A stretch of 64,000 nt of DNA from Candidatus Latescibacterota bacterium (GTDB lineage: Bacteria > Latescibacterota > UBA2968). The notes beneath the pieces were generated by a model. It was not told the DNA's origin and searched no databases. It saw only the letters and a list, made by a program, of their open reading frames with translations. Each line of letters opens with the position of its first letter. Positions within the stretch are counted from its first letter, which is position 1. Location: positions 177,331 to 241,330 of the forward strand of contig JAJEHL010000016.1 in assembly GCA_022823725.1 (NCBI GenBank). Reading direction: 5' to 3'. Below, in pieces: positions 53,240 through 61,552 of this stretch. Made by a program: the position numbers and the translations under genes.

Positions 53240-53268
53240 AATATAACCCAATGGATTGTGAATGTCAA
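53240..53268 (-). promoter_or_regulatory. Consensus sigma-70 promoter on the minus strand
   Basis: TTGACA (53268-53263), exactly 17 bases, then TATATT (53245-53240). No gene of normal size follows in this direction before the terminator at 52892. Confidence 0.75.
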
Positions 53269-53408
53269 GAGCTAATGAAGGATTTTACATAAATCAAATT
53301 TTATATAAATAATGTTTAATCAATAACTTACAAAAGAGAAATTATGTACTGTATATCAATATCCAATCCGCGCTAATCATTTCAGCTACAGAATGGGAGA
53401 ACGCAAAT

Positions 53409-55004
53409 ATGGGATATGGCAAAAGAGAAGATCCGAAATTGTTCAACGACGAGCAAATGCGTCAATATATCGCAGACGGATACGTGGTTTTTGAGCCAGA
53501 TGTACCCGATGACCTGCACGAGACAATTCGGCAAAAACTGCAATTTATGGTCGATGAAGAATTCAATTACGGCAACAACGTGTTGCCCCGCGTACCCGAG
53601 ATGGATCGCATCTTGAACAGCCCAGAAGTGAGGGGCGCGCTCATCAGCGCACTCGGCCCTGGATACATCGAACACCCGCATCGGTTTTGTCACTACATCT
53701 CGCCCGACGCAACACACAGAACACTCGCCCAAAATTGTCATCAAGACTCTTACACCCCCCTGGGACGCCCGCGCCAGCACTACCCGCGCTTTGCGCGCAT
53801 CATGTACTATCCTCAGGATTCACCCGTTGAAATCGGTCCCACACACGCGATTCCCGGCACGCAGTATCACAGGCGATTGACCGATCAAGACCGCCAAAAT
53901 GCCATTCCAATAGCCGGTAAAGCCGGCACAGTATCCATCACCCACTTTGATATAGGACACGCAGCAGGCATCAACGTCCTCCGCCAACCCCGGCACATGA
54001 TAAAATTCATATACGTACGCGCAGAAGAACCGACCGAACCCTCGTGGGATTGTCGGGATCATATCTGGCGAAATCCCGAAACATACAAGACACCACATGA
54101 TCTGCACCTGGTCTGGTCGCATATATGGGACTGGCTATGTGGCAAAAAGGATCGATACGAAAGTTTTCGCGCATCAACTCCCGCAACTTGTAGATTGGAA
54201 GACCTGCATCACGACAACCTGGACAAACAACTCGCAGCCATGCACGCAATAGCCGCAACAAAAAATACCGATGTAATTCCCGCACTGATTCACAAGCTCA
54301 ATTCCGACGACCAGTGGACGCGCCTCGCAGCTATATATACCCTGGGCGCAATAGGTCAACCCGCAGTACAGCCTCTAATAGAAGCACTCTTAGACGCCGC
54401 CGCGCATCAAGACGAGGACCCCGTACCCACATCGTGGAATGAAGGCGCCATATCGATGGAAGATGCTGCACATGCCCTTGTCGCTATAGGCTCACCTTCG
54501 CTAAATGCGCTGATTAAATTACTGGACAACCCGAGCGAATGGGCACGCATCAACGCGGCCTTCGCGCTCGGTGAAATGGACTCTCTGGCGACACAAGCCG
54601 TACCTGCACTCACGCGCTGTCTGGACGATGCGTCCCATTGTGTTGTGCGAACAGCCACGGATGCCCTGGGCAGCATTCGAAAAAACAGCGAAGAATTTAT
54701 ACCCGTACTCGAGCGGCTGCTCAAAGTGGGACGCCCCGAATGGCAAATGCTCGACAGACGCAACTGGACGCCCTACGATCAGGTCCGCATCAACGCCGCA
54801 ATGGTATTTACGCGCCTGGGCAAAGACGCCGCATCTGCCGAAGCCCTTTTGCTCGACACATTATCCGACCCCAACGGTCACGTCGCTGCATTTGCCCTGG
54901 AAGCATTGCGGCGGATAGACACGCACTCGGCAATGGATGGCGTCATGGAATATCTGATGACGCGACGATGGGATGAAAGCATTGAGAAAGGAAGACTATT
55001 TTGA
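53409..55004 (+). CDS. Phytanoyl-CoA dioxygenase-like protein fused to HEAT repeats
   Basis: A 531-residue two-part protein. Residues 1-270 are a PhyH-type Fe(II)/2-oxoglutarate oxygenase: FNDEQMRQYIADGYVVFEPD at the start, NCHQDSYTPLGRPRQHYP with the His-x-Asp iron pair, and FDIGHAAGINVLRQPRHMIK with the distal His and the Arg for 2-oxoglutarate. From residue about 285 five HEAT-like repeats follow, for example HKLNSDDQWTRLAAIYTLGA and KLLDNPSEWARINAAFALGE. The HEAT part may bind a protein or polymer partner. GGGAGAACGCAAAT precedes the ATG. Its last bases overlap the start of the BNR_4 gene (TTGA). The substrate is unknown. Confidence 0.85.
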   Translation: MGYGKREDPKLFNDEQMRQYIADGYVVFEPDVPDDLHETIRQKLQFMVDEEFNYGNNVLPRVPEMDRILNSPEVRGALISALGPGYIEHPHRFCHYISPDATHRTLAQNCHQDSYTPLGRPRQHYPRFARIMYYPQDSPVEIGPTHAIPGTQYHRRLTDQDRQNAIPIAGKAGTVSITHFDIGHAAGINVLRQPRHMIKFIYVRAEEPTEPSWDCRDHIWRNPETYKTPHDLHLVWSHIWDWLCGKKDRYESFRASTPATCRLEDLHHDNLDKQLAAMHAIAATKNTDVIPALIHKLNSDDQWTRLAAIYTLGAIGQPAVQPLIEALLDAAAHQDEDPVPTSWNEGAISMEDAAHALVAIGSPSLNALIKLLDNPSEWARINAAFALGEMDSLATQAVPALTRCLDDASHCVVRTATDALGSIRKNSEEFIPVLERLLKVGRPEWQMLDRRNWTPYDQVRINAAMVFTRLGKDAASAEALLLDTLSDPNGHVAAFALEALRRIDTHSAMDGVMEYLMTRRWDESIEKGRLF

Positions 55005-56251
55005 ATACACGACACCTGATTTCAACGCAGGGATCGGACCGCGGAACGGGATATAACATGAGCGGAAAACTGATTCGGCGCGATGGCAAATTATTCATCG
55101 GATGGTTGGATGCCCCATCAGAAAAAGGCACACAGGCGAGAATCATGATAGGCGTATGCGACGAAATATCGGGCGAGATGCACCGGGCATTTCAAATTGG
55201 CGAAGGCATTGACAACCACTGTGGCCCCGCCATGGTACTGGACGGCAACGGGCGATTGCACGCCCTCGTCGGAGCGCATCACGGACCGTTTTTTTATAGG
55301 TGGTCGGACAACCCTGAAGACCCGAATACCTGGAGTGAAGCAGAGGCATTGGGCACATTGGGCACATATCCCAGTTTCGCAGTAGATCAGCACGGAACAC
55401 TTCACCTATCACATCGCGAGAGCGGGGACAGATGGGCTATGTGGTACCGGCGAAAAAAAGCGAATCAGAATTGGGAACCACCGTGCGCCATTGCCGTCAG
55501 CCCGGTCGCGGGATACAATCATTTCATGCAATCTCTGACCACGGGACCAGACGGAACCCTGCATCTAATATTTCAATTTCACTTTGCGAAATCTGGACAT
55601 GCAGCAGACTGCCGGGGACGCGCAGCGGTACATGCGTATTCAGAAGACGGTGGCGATACGTGGTTCAATGAAGGCACGCGCTTTGACGACCCATTGACAA
55701 TGGAAACCATGCGAGCCGTTTGTTATGACCCGCAGGGCGGAGATGGTCAGCACAGCGTGCGCGTGGGCAATCACGTCGTAGATGCAAACAATCAACCGTG
55801 GTTCTTCTGCTCATATCCCGGATATCAAAGCGGCGTATTGTGGCATCGCAGCGACGCGGGATGGGAGCCTGTGGATCTATCCTCGGTCCTCGATGGTTTG
55901 AACATGGAAGGCGGACGCGCGACATCGCTATCCCGAGATCACAAAGGCAGATTGCACTTTGCATTTGCAACACATCCGCACAAAAAGCGGTGTGAATGGT
56001 TCTGCCCCGAACTGGAATTATTCCATGCAATACTCGACGAAAAAGGCGGGTTGATTTCCTTAGATCAACTCACGGAAACCGACAACGCGGCGGCGAACTG
56101 GCTACCCGCACTGGAGCAATGGGATTGGACGCGACCCCATCAACGGTTTGACGATGGTCACTGGATGATGTACACACGCGGCTTAAATGCCGGCGGCATT
56201 GGCGGCGACAATAAAAGCGCGTTAAAGACAGAAATTTATTTGACTCGATAA
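55001..56251 (+). CDS. BNR_4 repeat beta-propeller protein (neuraminidase/lyase-like)
   Basis: A 416-residue protein of the BNR_4 (PF15892) kind. Repeats such as AYSEDGGDTWFNEG, TLHLSHRESGDRWAMWYRR and VDANNQPWFFCSYPGYQSG mark propeller blades. The family includes ulvan and rhamnogalacturonan lyases and uncharacterised glycan-binding enzymes; catalytic histidines may be those in GYNHFMQSL and LVGAHHGPFFY. There is no signal peptide. The start is TTG at 55001, overlapping the PhyH-HEAT stop (TTGA), with AAGGAAG before it. So the dioxygenase and this protein are probably made together. Confidence 0.83.
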   Translation: MNTRHLISTQGSDRGTGYNMSGKLIRRDGKLFIGWLDAPSEKGTQARIMIGVCDEISGEMHRAFQIGEGIDNHCGPAMVLDGNGRLHALVGAHHGPFFYRWSDNPEDPNTWSEAEALGTLGTYPSFAVDQHGTLHLSHRESGDRWAMWYRRKKANQNWEPPCAIAVSPVAGYNHFMQSLTTGPDGTLHLIFQFHFAKSGHAADCRGRAAVHAYSEDGGDTWFNEGTRFDDPLTMETMRAVCYDPQGGDGQHSVRVGNHVVDANNQPWFFCSYPGYQSGVLWHRSDAGWEPVDLSSVLDGLNMEGGRATSLSRDHKGRLHFAFATHPHKKRCEWFCPELELFHAILDEKGGLISLDQLTETDNAAANWLPALEQWDWTRPHQRFDDGHWMMYTRGLNAGGIGGDNKSALKTEIYLTR

Positions 56252-56293
56252 TCTGGTCCGTCAAAAAAATCAGCTAATATACTTTTCTGATTG

Positions 56294-56370
56294 ACTGGAT
56301 TGCGGCTCAACATCATGCCGCAATGACACCTGCTGTCGTCACGCCTGCATGTTTTAAGCAGGCGTCCAGT
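56294..56370. repeat. 77-bp cloverleaf-like palindromic element
   Basis: Closed arms follow each other with no spare base. ACTGGA (56294-56299) pairs with TCCAGT (56365-56370). Inside are TTGCGGC/GCCGCAA (56300-56306, 56317-56323), TGAC/GTCA (56324-56327, 56338-56341) and CGCCTGC/GCAGGCG (56342-56348, 56358-56364). Loops are 9-10 bases. It is not a tRNA: no tRNA sequence signatures are present. It looks like a dispersed palindromic repeat (REP- or MITE-like) but only one copy is in the window. Confidence 0.65.
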
Positions 56371-56421
56371 GGCTTTACGCAATAAACTTATTTGGCAGAG
56401 CAATCTGTCAGGCAAAAAAAG

Positions 56422-56450
56422 TTGACAAGCGAGATCATTTACTCTATTTT
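56422..56450 (+). promoter_or_regulatory. Promoter of the membrane protein/regulator operon
   Basis: TTGACA (56422-56427), 17 bases, then TATTTT (56445-56450), about 54 bases before the start at 56505. Confidence 0.7.
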
Positions 56451-56504
56451 CTTGATTAACTCTAAAAAATAGAGAACTCTAAAATCCATCAAAGGAAAAA
56501 CTAA

Positions 56505-57080
56505 ATGCAACCCACCCAAAAATTTGAAGAGGACGTGGCCTTCGTCCGCGAAGCTGTTGAAAAGCGCGATCGAATGCAATACAAATCCATTGCCATAGCC
56601 GTGCTCTGGGCCATCATCCTCGCCACTGGCCATTCGCTCAACGATTTTCATCCCGAAATAAGCCACCTCTATTGGCCCATTGTGACCTTCATCGGCTTCC
56701 TGATCAGTTTCTGGATCGCCAAGCGGGCAATGCGAGCGAGAGGCGTCATAAGAAGCGGCGTTAGGGCCAAGTATGGCTGGCACTGGGGCAGTTTGTTTGT
56801 CGTTATTCCCATTACTGTATCCATTGCCCTGCGACACGGCCTGGCCATGGAACCTTCGGTAATGAACCAATTCATCACTCTAATCGTTGGTGTCACCTTC
56901 TATCTCGCTGGGCTGCACCTGGACCGCCGCTTAATTTTCCCTGGCATCGTACACATCGTGGGGGCTCCTGCTGTTGACTATCTCGCGCCTTATCCCTGGA
57001 CTATGGTCGGCCTCGCCATAGCCGCCAGCCTGATCATCAGTGCCCTATGGATGAAACCTCATGATAAAAGCATCGTCTGA
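56505..57080 (+). CDS. Multi-pass membrane protein of unknown function
   Basis: A 191-residue inner-membrane protein. Four hydrophobic segments are seen near residues 28-42, 52-72, 95-110 and 122-140, with a last pair at 145-185 (VHIVGAPAVDYL, MVGLAIAASLIISALW). The N-terminal 25 residues are acidic and helical. Such a membrane protein followed by a winged-helix gene of the HTH_34 kind is a common pair in many phyla. AAAGGAAAAACTAA precedes the ATG. Its last 20 bases overlap the regulator gene, so the two are coupled. Function unknown. Confidence 0.75.
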   Translation: MQPTQKFEEDVAFVREAVEKRDRMQYKSIAIAVLWAIILATGHSLNDFHPEISHLYWPIVTFIGFLISFWIAKRAMRARGVIRSGVRAKYGWHWGSLFVVIPITVSIALRHGLAMEPSVMNQFITLIVGVTFYLAGLHLDRRLIFPGIVHIVGAPAVDYLAPYPWTMVGLAIAASLIISALWMKPHDKSIV

Positions 57081-57390
57081 AAACACCTCCGATAGCCTTG
57101 CCCAACTGGACAAACTGCTGGAACACCGGTCTCGGCTCGGTGCCTGTGTACTCCTCGCCGACACCGACGCCATGACCTTTACCAGTTTGAAACAATTGCT
57201 AAAAGAAACCGACGGCAACATGGGCGCGCACATGCGAAAACTGGAAGACATGGGCTATGTCGATATTGACAAGCGATTCGAAAACCGAAAACCCGTCACC
57301 TGGTATAGCCTCACGGAAAAAGGCCGCAGGTCTTTAACCACACACTTAAAAGCCTTACAAGCCGTAATCCACAGTGCCGGCATCGACTAA
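57061..57390 (+). CDS. Winged-helix transcriptional regulator (HTH_34 / MarR-like)
   Basis: A 109-residue DNA-binding protein. HRSRLGACVLLADTDAMTF leads to the helix-turn-helix TFTSLKQLLKETDGNMGAHM, then the wing DIDKRFENRKPVTWYSLTEK and GRRSLTTHLKAL. This is the HTH_34 fold, related to PadR and MarR. It overlaps the membrane protein gene by 20 bases and probably controls the operon from the promoter at 56422. Effector unknown. Confidence 0.85.
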   Translation: MIKASSENTSDSLAQLDKLLEHRSRLGACVLLADTDAMTFTSLKQLLKETDGNMGAHMRKLEDMGYVDIDKRFENRKPVTWYSLTEKGRRSLTTHLKALQAVIHSAGID

Positions 57391-57403
57391 AAGGAGAAAA
57401 CTC

Positions 57404-58264
57404 ATGCAATACATTTTACTCGCGTCCATCGTCCTCTTCATCATCCTCACACAACAAGGATGTGCGGCTGCACAGGAATCAACCGATGGACAAAATCCCG
57501 ACCTGCCGTCTGTCGAACCTGACGAACCCGCACAACCCGCCGGAGATCTCCTCACCAGCGGCAAAAATATCCTGCAGAAAGGTATAAATGAGGGCAATCT
57601 CGACGCAATGTACGCCGCCCGAGCGACATTCGAGCGCGCTCTGGCCGATAAAAGCCTCTCGGCATGGAGCCACTACTACATCGCCCTCGCCGACTACCGC
57701 ATCGCCAACAATCTCTTAGCGCAAGGCAAAAAGAACAAAAACCGGGCCTCCAAACACCTCAAAGAAGCGGCCGAGCATCTGGAAGAAGCCACGCGGGAAG
57801 ACATCACTCGAGATGATGCCAAAACGATCGCTGCCGAAGTCTATGCACTGCTCTCAAGCGTATATGGACGGCAAATCAGCCTGAGTGGAATCAAAGGCAT
57901 GTTCCTGGGACCCAAATCTGGCAATCTGTTAAAAAAAGCCGAGCAACTCGCACCCGACAATCCGCGCGTGGTCCTGAGCGCAGCCATCGGTGCTTTTAAC
58001 ACGCCCAAAATGTGGGGTGGAAGCAAAGAACGGGCGATAGAAGGATTTCAGCGCGCCGCATATCTCTTTGCCCAGAAAAAACCGACCAATCCCATCCACC
58101 CCGTCTGGGGACACAGCGAGACCTATGCCTGGCTGGGCATTGCATATATGGACCGCGATGAGGAAAATTCAGCGCGAGAGGCATTTGAAAAAGCGCTCGA
58201 AATTGATCCAGATAATGGCTGGGTCAAATATGAATTGTTGCCAAAAATGGAAAAGGAGAATTAG
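57404..58264 (+). CDS. Exported TPR-repeat lipoprotein-like protein
   Basis: A 286-residue protein. The N-terminal QYILLASIVLFIILTQQGCA has a hydrophobic core ending in a possible, imperfect lipobox (QQGC). The body has TPR-like helices, notably SAWSHYYIALADYRIANNLL and SETYAWLGIAYMDRDEENSA followed by REAFEKALEIDPDNGWVKYE. The ATG at 57404 follows AAGGAGAAAACTC. It begins 13 bases after the regulator gene, so it belongs to the same operon. It probably binds proteins at the envelope. No enzyme motif is present. Confidence 0.8.
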   Translation: MQYILLASIVLFIILTQQGCAAAQESTDGQNPDLPSVEPDEPAQPAGDLLTSGKNILQKGINEGNLDAMYAARATFERALADKSLSAWSHYYIALADYRIANNLLAQGKKNKNRASKHLKEAAEHLEEATREDITRDDAKTIAAEVYALLSSVYGRQISLSGIKGMFLGPKSGNLLKKAEQLAPDNPRVVLSAAIGAFNTPKMWGGSKERAIEGFQRAAYLFAQKKPTNPIHPVWGHSETYAWLGIAYMDRDEENSAREAFEKALEIDPDNGWVKYELLPKMEKEN

Positions 58265-58310
58265 GATATTGGCCTAAAGAATAATATTGTGCATAATATT
58301 ATATCTCAGC

Positions 58311-58339
58311 TTGCTTAAAAAATAAAAAGTAGGTATAAT
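58311..58339 (+). promoter_or_regulatory. Promoter of the orphan antitoxin gene
   Basis: TTGCTT (58311-58316), 17 bases, then TATAAT (58334-58339). The downstream SD AAAGGAG (58382-58388) then fits an ATG start at 58394. Confidence 0.6.
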
Positions 58340-58393
58340 CAGGAGGATTGCCTTGTGAACGGTAGTCTGTTAGATGTAGTGAAAGGAGATGGC

Positions 58394-58624
58394 ATGGCGG
58401 ATCATCTGGAAGAAGTCTATAAAAAATATGTTAAACCTTTACCTGCATCAGAGCGTTTACGCTTGTTAGAGATGACGGTTCATGATTTGGCACTTACCGC
58501 CCCTCAGGACACCAAAAAACGGAGTATCCTGGAGTTGCGTGGGTTAGGCAAAGAAAGTTGGAAAGGTGTAGACCCTCAAAAGTATGTTGACAGTCTTCGA
58601 GAAGAATGGGATCATCGACAGTGA
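58394..58624 (+). CDS. Orphan antitoxin-like protein
   Basis: A 76-residue protein. The C-terminal half, SILELRGLGKESWKGVDPQK, then YVDSLREEWDH, matches the small antitoxin family with the pattern 'LELRGLGKE-W-G-D'. These usually lie before a PIN or RelE-type toxin gene. I choose the ATG at 58394, which follows AAAGGAG at five bases. A -10 TATAAT at 58334-58339 with TTGCTT at 58311 puts the start point near 58346, so the GTG at 58355 would be almost leaderless. A strong terminator follows directly and no toxin gene is present, so it is an orphan. Confidence 0.65.
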   Translation: MADHLEEVYKKYVKPLPASERLRLLEMTVHDLALTAPQDTKKRSILELRGLGKESWKGVDPQKYVDSLREEWDHRQ

Positions 58625-58646
58625 TTACACTGGATGATGCATTGTA

Positions 58647-58685
58647 AAAAAAGACCGCGAGTCGAAATAACTCGCGGTCTTTTTT
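58647..58685 (+). terminator. Strong bidirectional terminator
   Basis: A 16-pair stem with arms at 58647-58662 and 58670-58685, core GACCGCGAGT / ACTCGCGGTC, seven-base loop. A tails on one side and T tails on the other let it work in both directions. It follows the orphan antitoxin gene. Confidence 0.88.
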
Positions 58686-58699
58686 ATTTGAGAAATCGG

Positions 58700-58728
58700 T
58701 TGACAGTATCTTCAATAGCCTATTACAT
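58700..58728 (+). promoter_or_regulatory. Likely promoter of the oxidoreductase/amidohydrolase pair
   Basis: A perfect TTGACA (58700-58705) with a weak -10 (TTACAT at 58723-58728, spacer 17). It lies about 50 bases before the start at 58781 and after a terminator. Confidence 0.5.
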
Positions 58729-58780
58729 TTGATCTCTCCCAAACAAAAATATCGAAAACCCAACTCACAAAGGAACACAC

Positions 58781-59869
58781 ATGTCCAACGACAACATCAT
58801 TCGCGTCGCCATTGGCGGTCAGGGTCGCAGTGGATATAACATCCACGCCAAACAATTGAGCCAGATGCCCGACAAATTCAAAATTGTAGCCGTAGCTGAT
58901 CAATTGCCCGAGCGCAGAAGCGATGCCCGCGAACAATTTGGAGCCGAAGCTTATGAAGACTGGCAAGACATGATTAAATCAGGAGGATTTGATCTCTTTG
59001 TCAATGCCCTGCACCAGCCCCTGCATCCCGTCGCCAGCATTGCCGCTCTCCAGGCGGGTAGCCATGTCGTATGCGAAAAACCCACCTGCAAAACCGTGGC
59101 GCAATTCGACGACATCGTTCAGACAGCCAGAGACAACAACCGCGTCTTTGCACCCTTCCAGAACAACCGGTTACAACCCTACTTCGACAAAATGCAGGAA
59201 ATCATCAACTCGGGCGTCCTGGGCAAAATCGTGTACATCCGATCCTCCTGGGGCGGTTTTTCGCGGCGCTGGGACTGGCAAACCCGTCAGGAAAACTGGG
59301 GCGGTGGCCTGCTCAACACAGGACCCCATCCCGTTGATCAAGCCCTCTGCCTCTTTGGCTTTGACCGCACCCCCAGCGTCTTTGCCCGAATGGACTGCAA
59401 CAACCCCTTTGATGGCGATGCCGACGATCACTGCACCGTCACATTGTACGACCCCGAACGACAGGCACCCCAAATCGACATCGTCGTGAGCAACTACCTG
59501 CACTATCCACAAAACGACACCTACACCATTAACGGCACCTATGGCGGTCTCGCAGGGGGATCATCTGCGCTCAGATGGCGTTATTTTGACCCCGAAAAAG
59601 CACCCAAACACGACATGTGGACCTGGTCGGTAAATCGACAGTACACCCGCGAGGAACTCGACTGGACCGAAGAAACGTGGACACTCGAAGAAGAAAAGAA
59701 AACCAACACCCCCTCCGTCTCACTCGAAAGCGGCCCCGAACGCTTCTACAACAACATCTACGACGCCCTCAAAAACAGCGGCGAACTCCTCATCACACCC
59801 GCGCAGGTACGCAAGCAAATCGCCGTAATAGAAGAATCCCACCGTCAAAACCCACTCCCGAAAAAATAA
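58781..59869 (+). CDS. Gfo/Idh/MocA family oxidoreductase
   Basis: A 362-residue NAD(P)-dependent oxidoreductase. The Rossmann motif is VAIGGQGRSGYNIHAK, and SHVVCEKPTCKTVAQFDD holds the EKP cofactor motif. LNTGPHPVDQALCLFG carries the catalytic His region, and QNNRLQPYFDKMQEI the substrate side. The C-terminal domain ends in a normal helix. AAAGGAACACAC precedes the ATG. It lies 21 bases before an amidohydrolase gene, forming a pair likely for one sugar-derived substrate, with the oxidoreductase making a lactone and the hydrolase opening it. That link is inference. Confidence 0.88.
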   Translation: MSNDNIIRVAIGGQGRSGYNIHAKQLSQMPDKFKIVAVADQLPERRSDAREQFGAEAYEDWQDMIKSGGFDLFVNALHQPLHPVASIAALQAGSHVVCEKPTCKTVAQFDDIVQTARDNNRVFAPFQNNRLQPYFDKMQEIINSGVLGKIVYIRSSWGGFSRRWDWQTRQENWGGGLLNTGPHPVDQALCLFGFDRTPSVFARMDCNNPFDGDADDHCTVTLYDPERQAPQIDIVVSNYLHYPQNDTYTINGTYGGLAGGSSALRWRYFDPEKAPKHDMWTWSVNRQYTREELDWTEETWTLEEEKKTNTPSVSLESGPERFYNNIYDALKNSGELLITPAQVRKQIAVIEESHRQNPLPKK

Positions 59870-59890
59870 AGTACAGCAAAGGAAAACCCC

Positions 59891-60742
59891 ATGAGCATCC
59901 CCATCTTAGACACCCATCAACACCTCATCTACCCGGACAAATACCCCTATTCGTGGACCAATGAACACCCGCCACTCAAAGGCAATGCCTTCCACATCGA
60001 AGACTATTTGACCCTCACAAAAGGCAGCGGCATCACGCGTACCATATTCATGGAAGCCTCGCCCGATGACCCCCACTGGCTGGACGAAACGCAATTTGTT
60101 TACGAATTATCCGAACAACCCAATGCCATAATCGAAGGCGTCATTGCCAACTGCCGTCCCGAATCTCCCTCTGGATTTGAAGCCTATATCGAATCTGTTC
60201 AACATCCCAAACTCGTCGGCTTTCGCCGCATCCTGCACACTATGCCCGACGATCTCTCCCAATCCGATCACTTTGCAACAAACATCCGCCTCCTCGAAAA
60301 ATACAACCTCACCTTCGACCTCTGCTTCCGCGCTGACCAACTACCCATCGCTCGCAACCTCGCGCAAAAATGTCCAGAGGTCCAATTCATCCTCGACCAC
60401 TGCGGCGTACCGGATATTGCAAACAGCGAAACAGACCCCTGGCGTGACCACATCGCGCAAATAGCTACCCTGCCCAATGTCGCCTGCAAAATCTCGGGCG
60501 TCCTCGCCTATTGCGCCGAGGGAAACGCCACCATCGAAGCAGTTCGCCCTTATGTTGAACACTGCATCGCCAGCTTCGGTTGGAATCGCGTAGTCTGGGG
60601 CAGCGACTGGCCCGTATGCAACACGCGGTCCGATATCCAAACCTGGGTCCAGGCATCGCGCGAAATCGTCGCAAATGCCGACGTAGCAGATCAGGAAAAA
60701 CTCTTCCACAAAAACGCGGAACGCATCTATCTAAAAAAATAA
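59891..60742 (+). CDS. Amidohydrolase family (TIM-barrel) protein, LigI/lactonase-like
   Basis: A 283-residue metal-dependent hydrolase. It opens PILDTHQHLIYPDKYPYSW with His-x-His. It continues with TRTIFMEASPDDP, then VQFILDHCGVPDI with the metal His, and VVWGSDWPVCNT with the last Asp-x-x-Pro metal ligand. These are the marks of the lactonase/amidohydrolase-2 group. It follows the Gfo/Idh/MocA gene by 21 bases and resembles the partial gene at the start of the window. AAAGGAAAACCCC precedes the ATG. Likely substrates are sugar lactones. Confidence 0.88.
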   Translation: MSIPILDTHQHLIYPDKYPYSWTNEHPPLKGNAFHIEDYLTLTKGSGITRTIFMEASPDDPHWLDETQFVYELSEQPNAIIEGVIANCRPESPSGFEAYIESVQHPKLVGFRRILHTMPDDLSQSDHFATNIRLLEKYNLTFDLCFRADQLPIARNLAQKCPEVQFILDHCGVPDIANSETDPWRDHIAQIATLPNVACKISGVLAYCAEGNATIEAVRPYVEHCIASFGWNRVVWGSDWPVCNTRSDIQTWVQASREIVANADVADQEKLFHKNAERIYLKK

Positions 60743-60748
60743 TAACAA

Positions 60749-61546
60749 TCACCCAACACGCGCACTCAATCCCCCATCAACCGGAAGCAAAACGCCTGTA
60801 ATATACCTCGCCTCATCTGAAGCGAGAAATACTGCAGCGGCGGCCACATCCCACGCCGATCCCATTTTTTGTTCAAGAGGCACCTGTTCAGCGCGTTCTT
60901 CGCGAAGCGCATCCCGGTTGACACCCTGATCTTGAACGCGGGATTCAATCGCCATAGGCGTATCCATCAAACCGGGCAAAACCGCATTGACGCGCACGCC
61001 ATAAGGCGCGTTCTCAAGCGCGAGATTCTGCGTGAGCGCATTGATCCCCGCCTTGGCAATCTTGTACGCAAGCGTCCTGGGACGAAAGCACACAGCCGCC
61101 GTAGAAGAAATATTGACAATAACGCCACTCCTTTGCGCACGCATAACAGGAAGCACATATTTACAGGTCAAGAACAGCCCCTTGAGATTGATATCCATCA
61201 GTCGTTGCCAGTCTTCACCGCTCAGATCAACAGAACCACCATCGCCCCTCAGCGTACCGACATTATTGTGCAAAACATCGATACGCCCGTAGCGGTGGAC
61301 GCAAGTCTCAGCAATAGCCCGACAGTCATCTTCAACTGTAATATCCGCGCCGAGCACCGACGCACTTCCCTTCTCCTGTGCAATCATCCGTGCAGTCTCT
61401 TCAGCAGACGAGCTATCTTTATCCACCAGAAGCACCTGCGCCCCTGCTCGGGCAAAGCGAATAGCGGTCGCCCGCCCATTCCCAATCGTCTCGCCCGCCG
61501 ACTGCCCTGCCCCAACGACAATCGCTATTTTATTGTTAAGCTGCAT
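60749..61546 (-). CDS. Short-chain dehydrogenase/reductase
   Basis: A 265-residue SDR. The cofactor motif is AIVVGAGQSAGETIGNGRAT (Gly-rich), with VDKDSS next. The catalytic tetrad is seen in HNNVGTLRG (Asn), SGVIVNISSTAAV (Ser) and TLAYKIAKAGINALT (Tyr-x-x-x-Lys). LPGLMDTPM and the ending YITGVLLPVDGG are typical of classical SDRs. The substrate is unknown. It is convergent with the amidohydrolase, six bases apart, and lies six bases after the beta-helix gene stop. Confidence 0.92.
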   Translation of the reverse strand: MQLNNKIAIVVGAGQSAGETIGNGRATAIRFARAGAQVLLVDKDSSSAEETARMIAQEKGSASVLGADITVEDDCRAIAETCVHRYGRIDVLHNNVGTLRGDGGSVDLSGEDWQRLMDINLKGLFLTCKYVLPVMRAQRSGVIVNISSTAAVCFRPRTLAYKIAKAGINALTQNLALENAPYGVRVNAVLPGLMDTPMAIESRVQDQGVNRDALREERAEQVPLEQKMGSAWDVAAAAVFLASDEARYITGVLLPVDGGLSARVG

Positions 61547-61552
61547 ATACGC

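Noticed and set aside
53071..53268. 65-codon minus-strand frame
   Set aside because: Its start codon lies inside the -35 box of the promoter at 53240-53268, so the transcript would not include it.
56294..56370. tRNA gene, because of the cloverleaf folding
   Set aside because: No TTC-type loop, no conserved D-loop bases and arm lengths do not fit a tRNA; it is a palindromic repeat.
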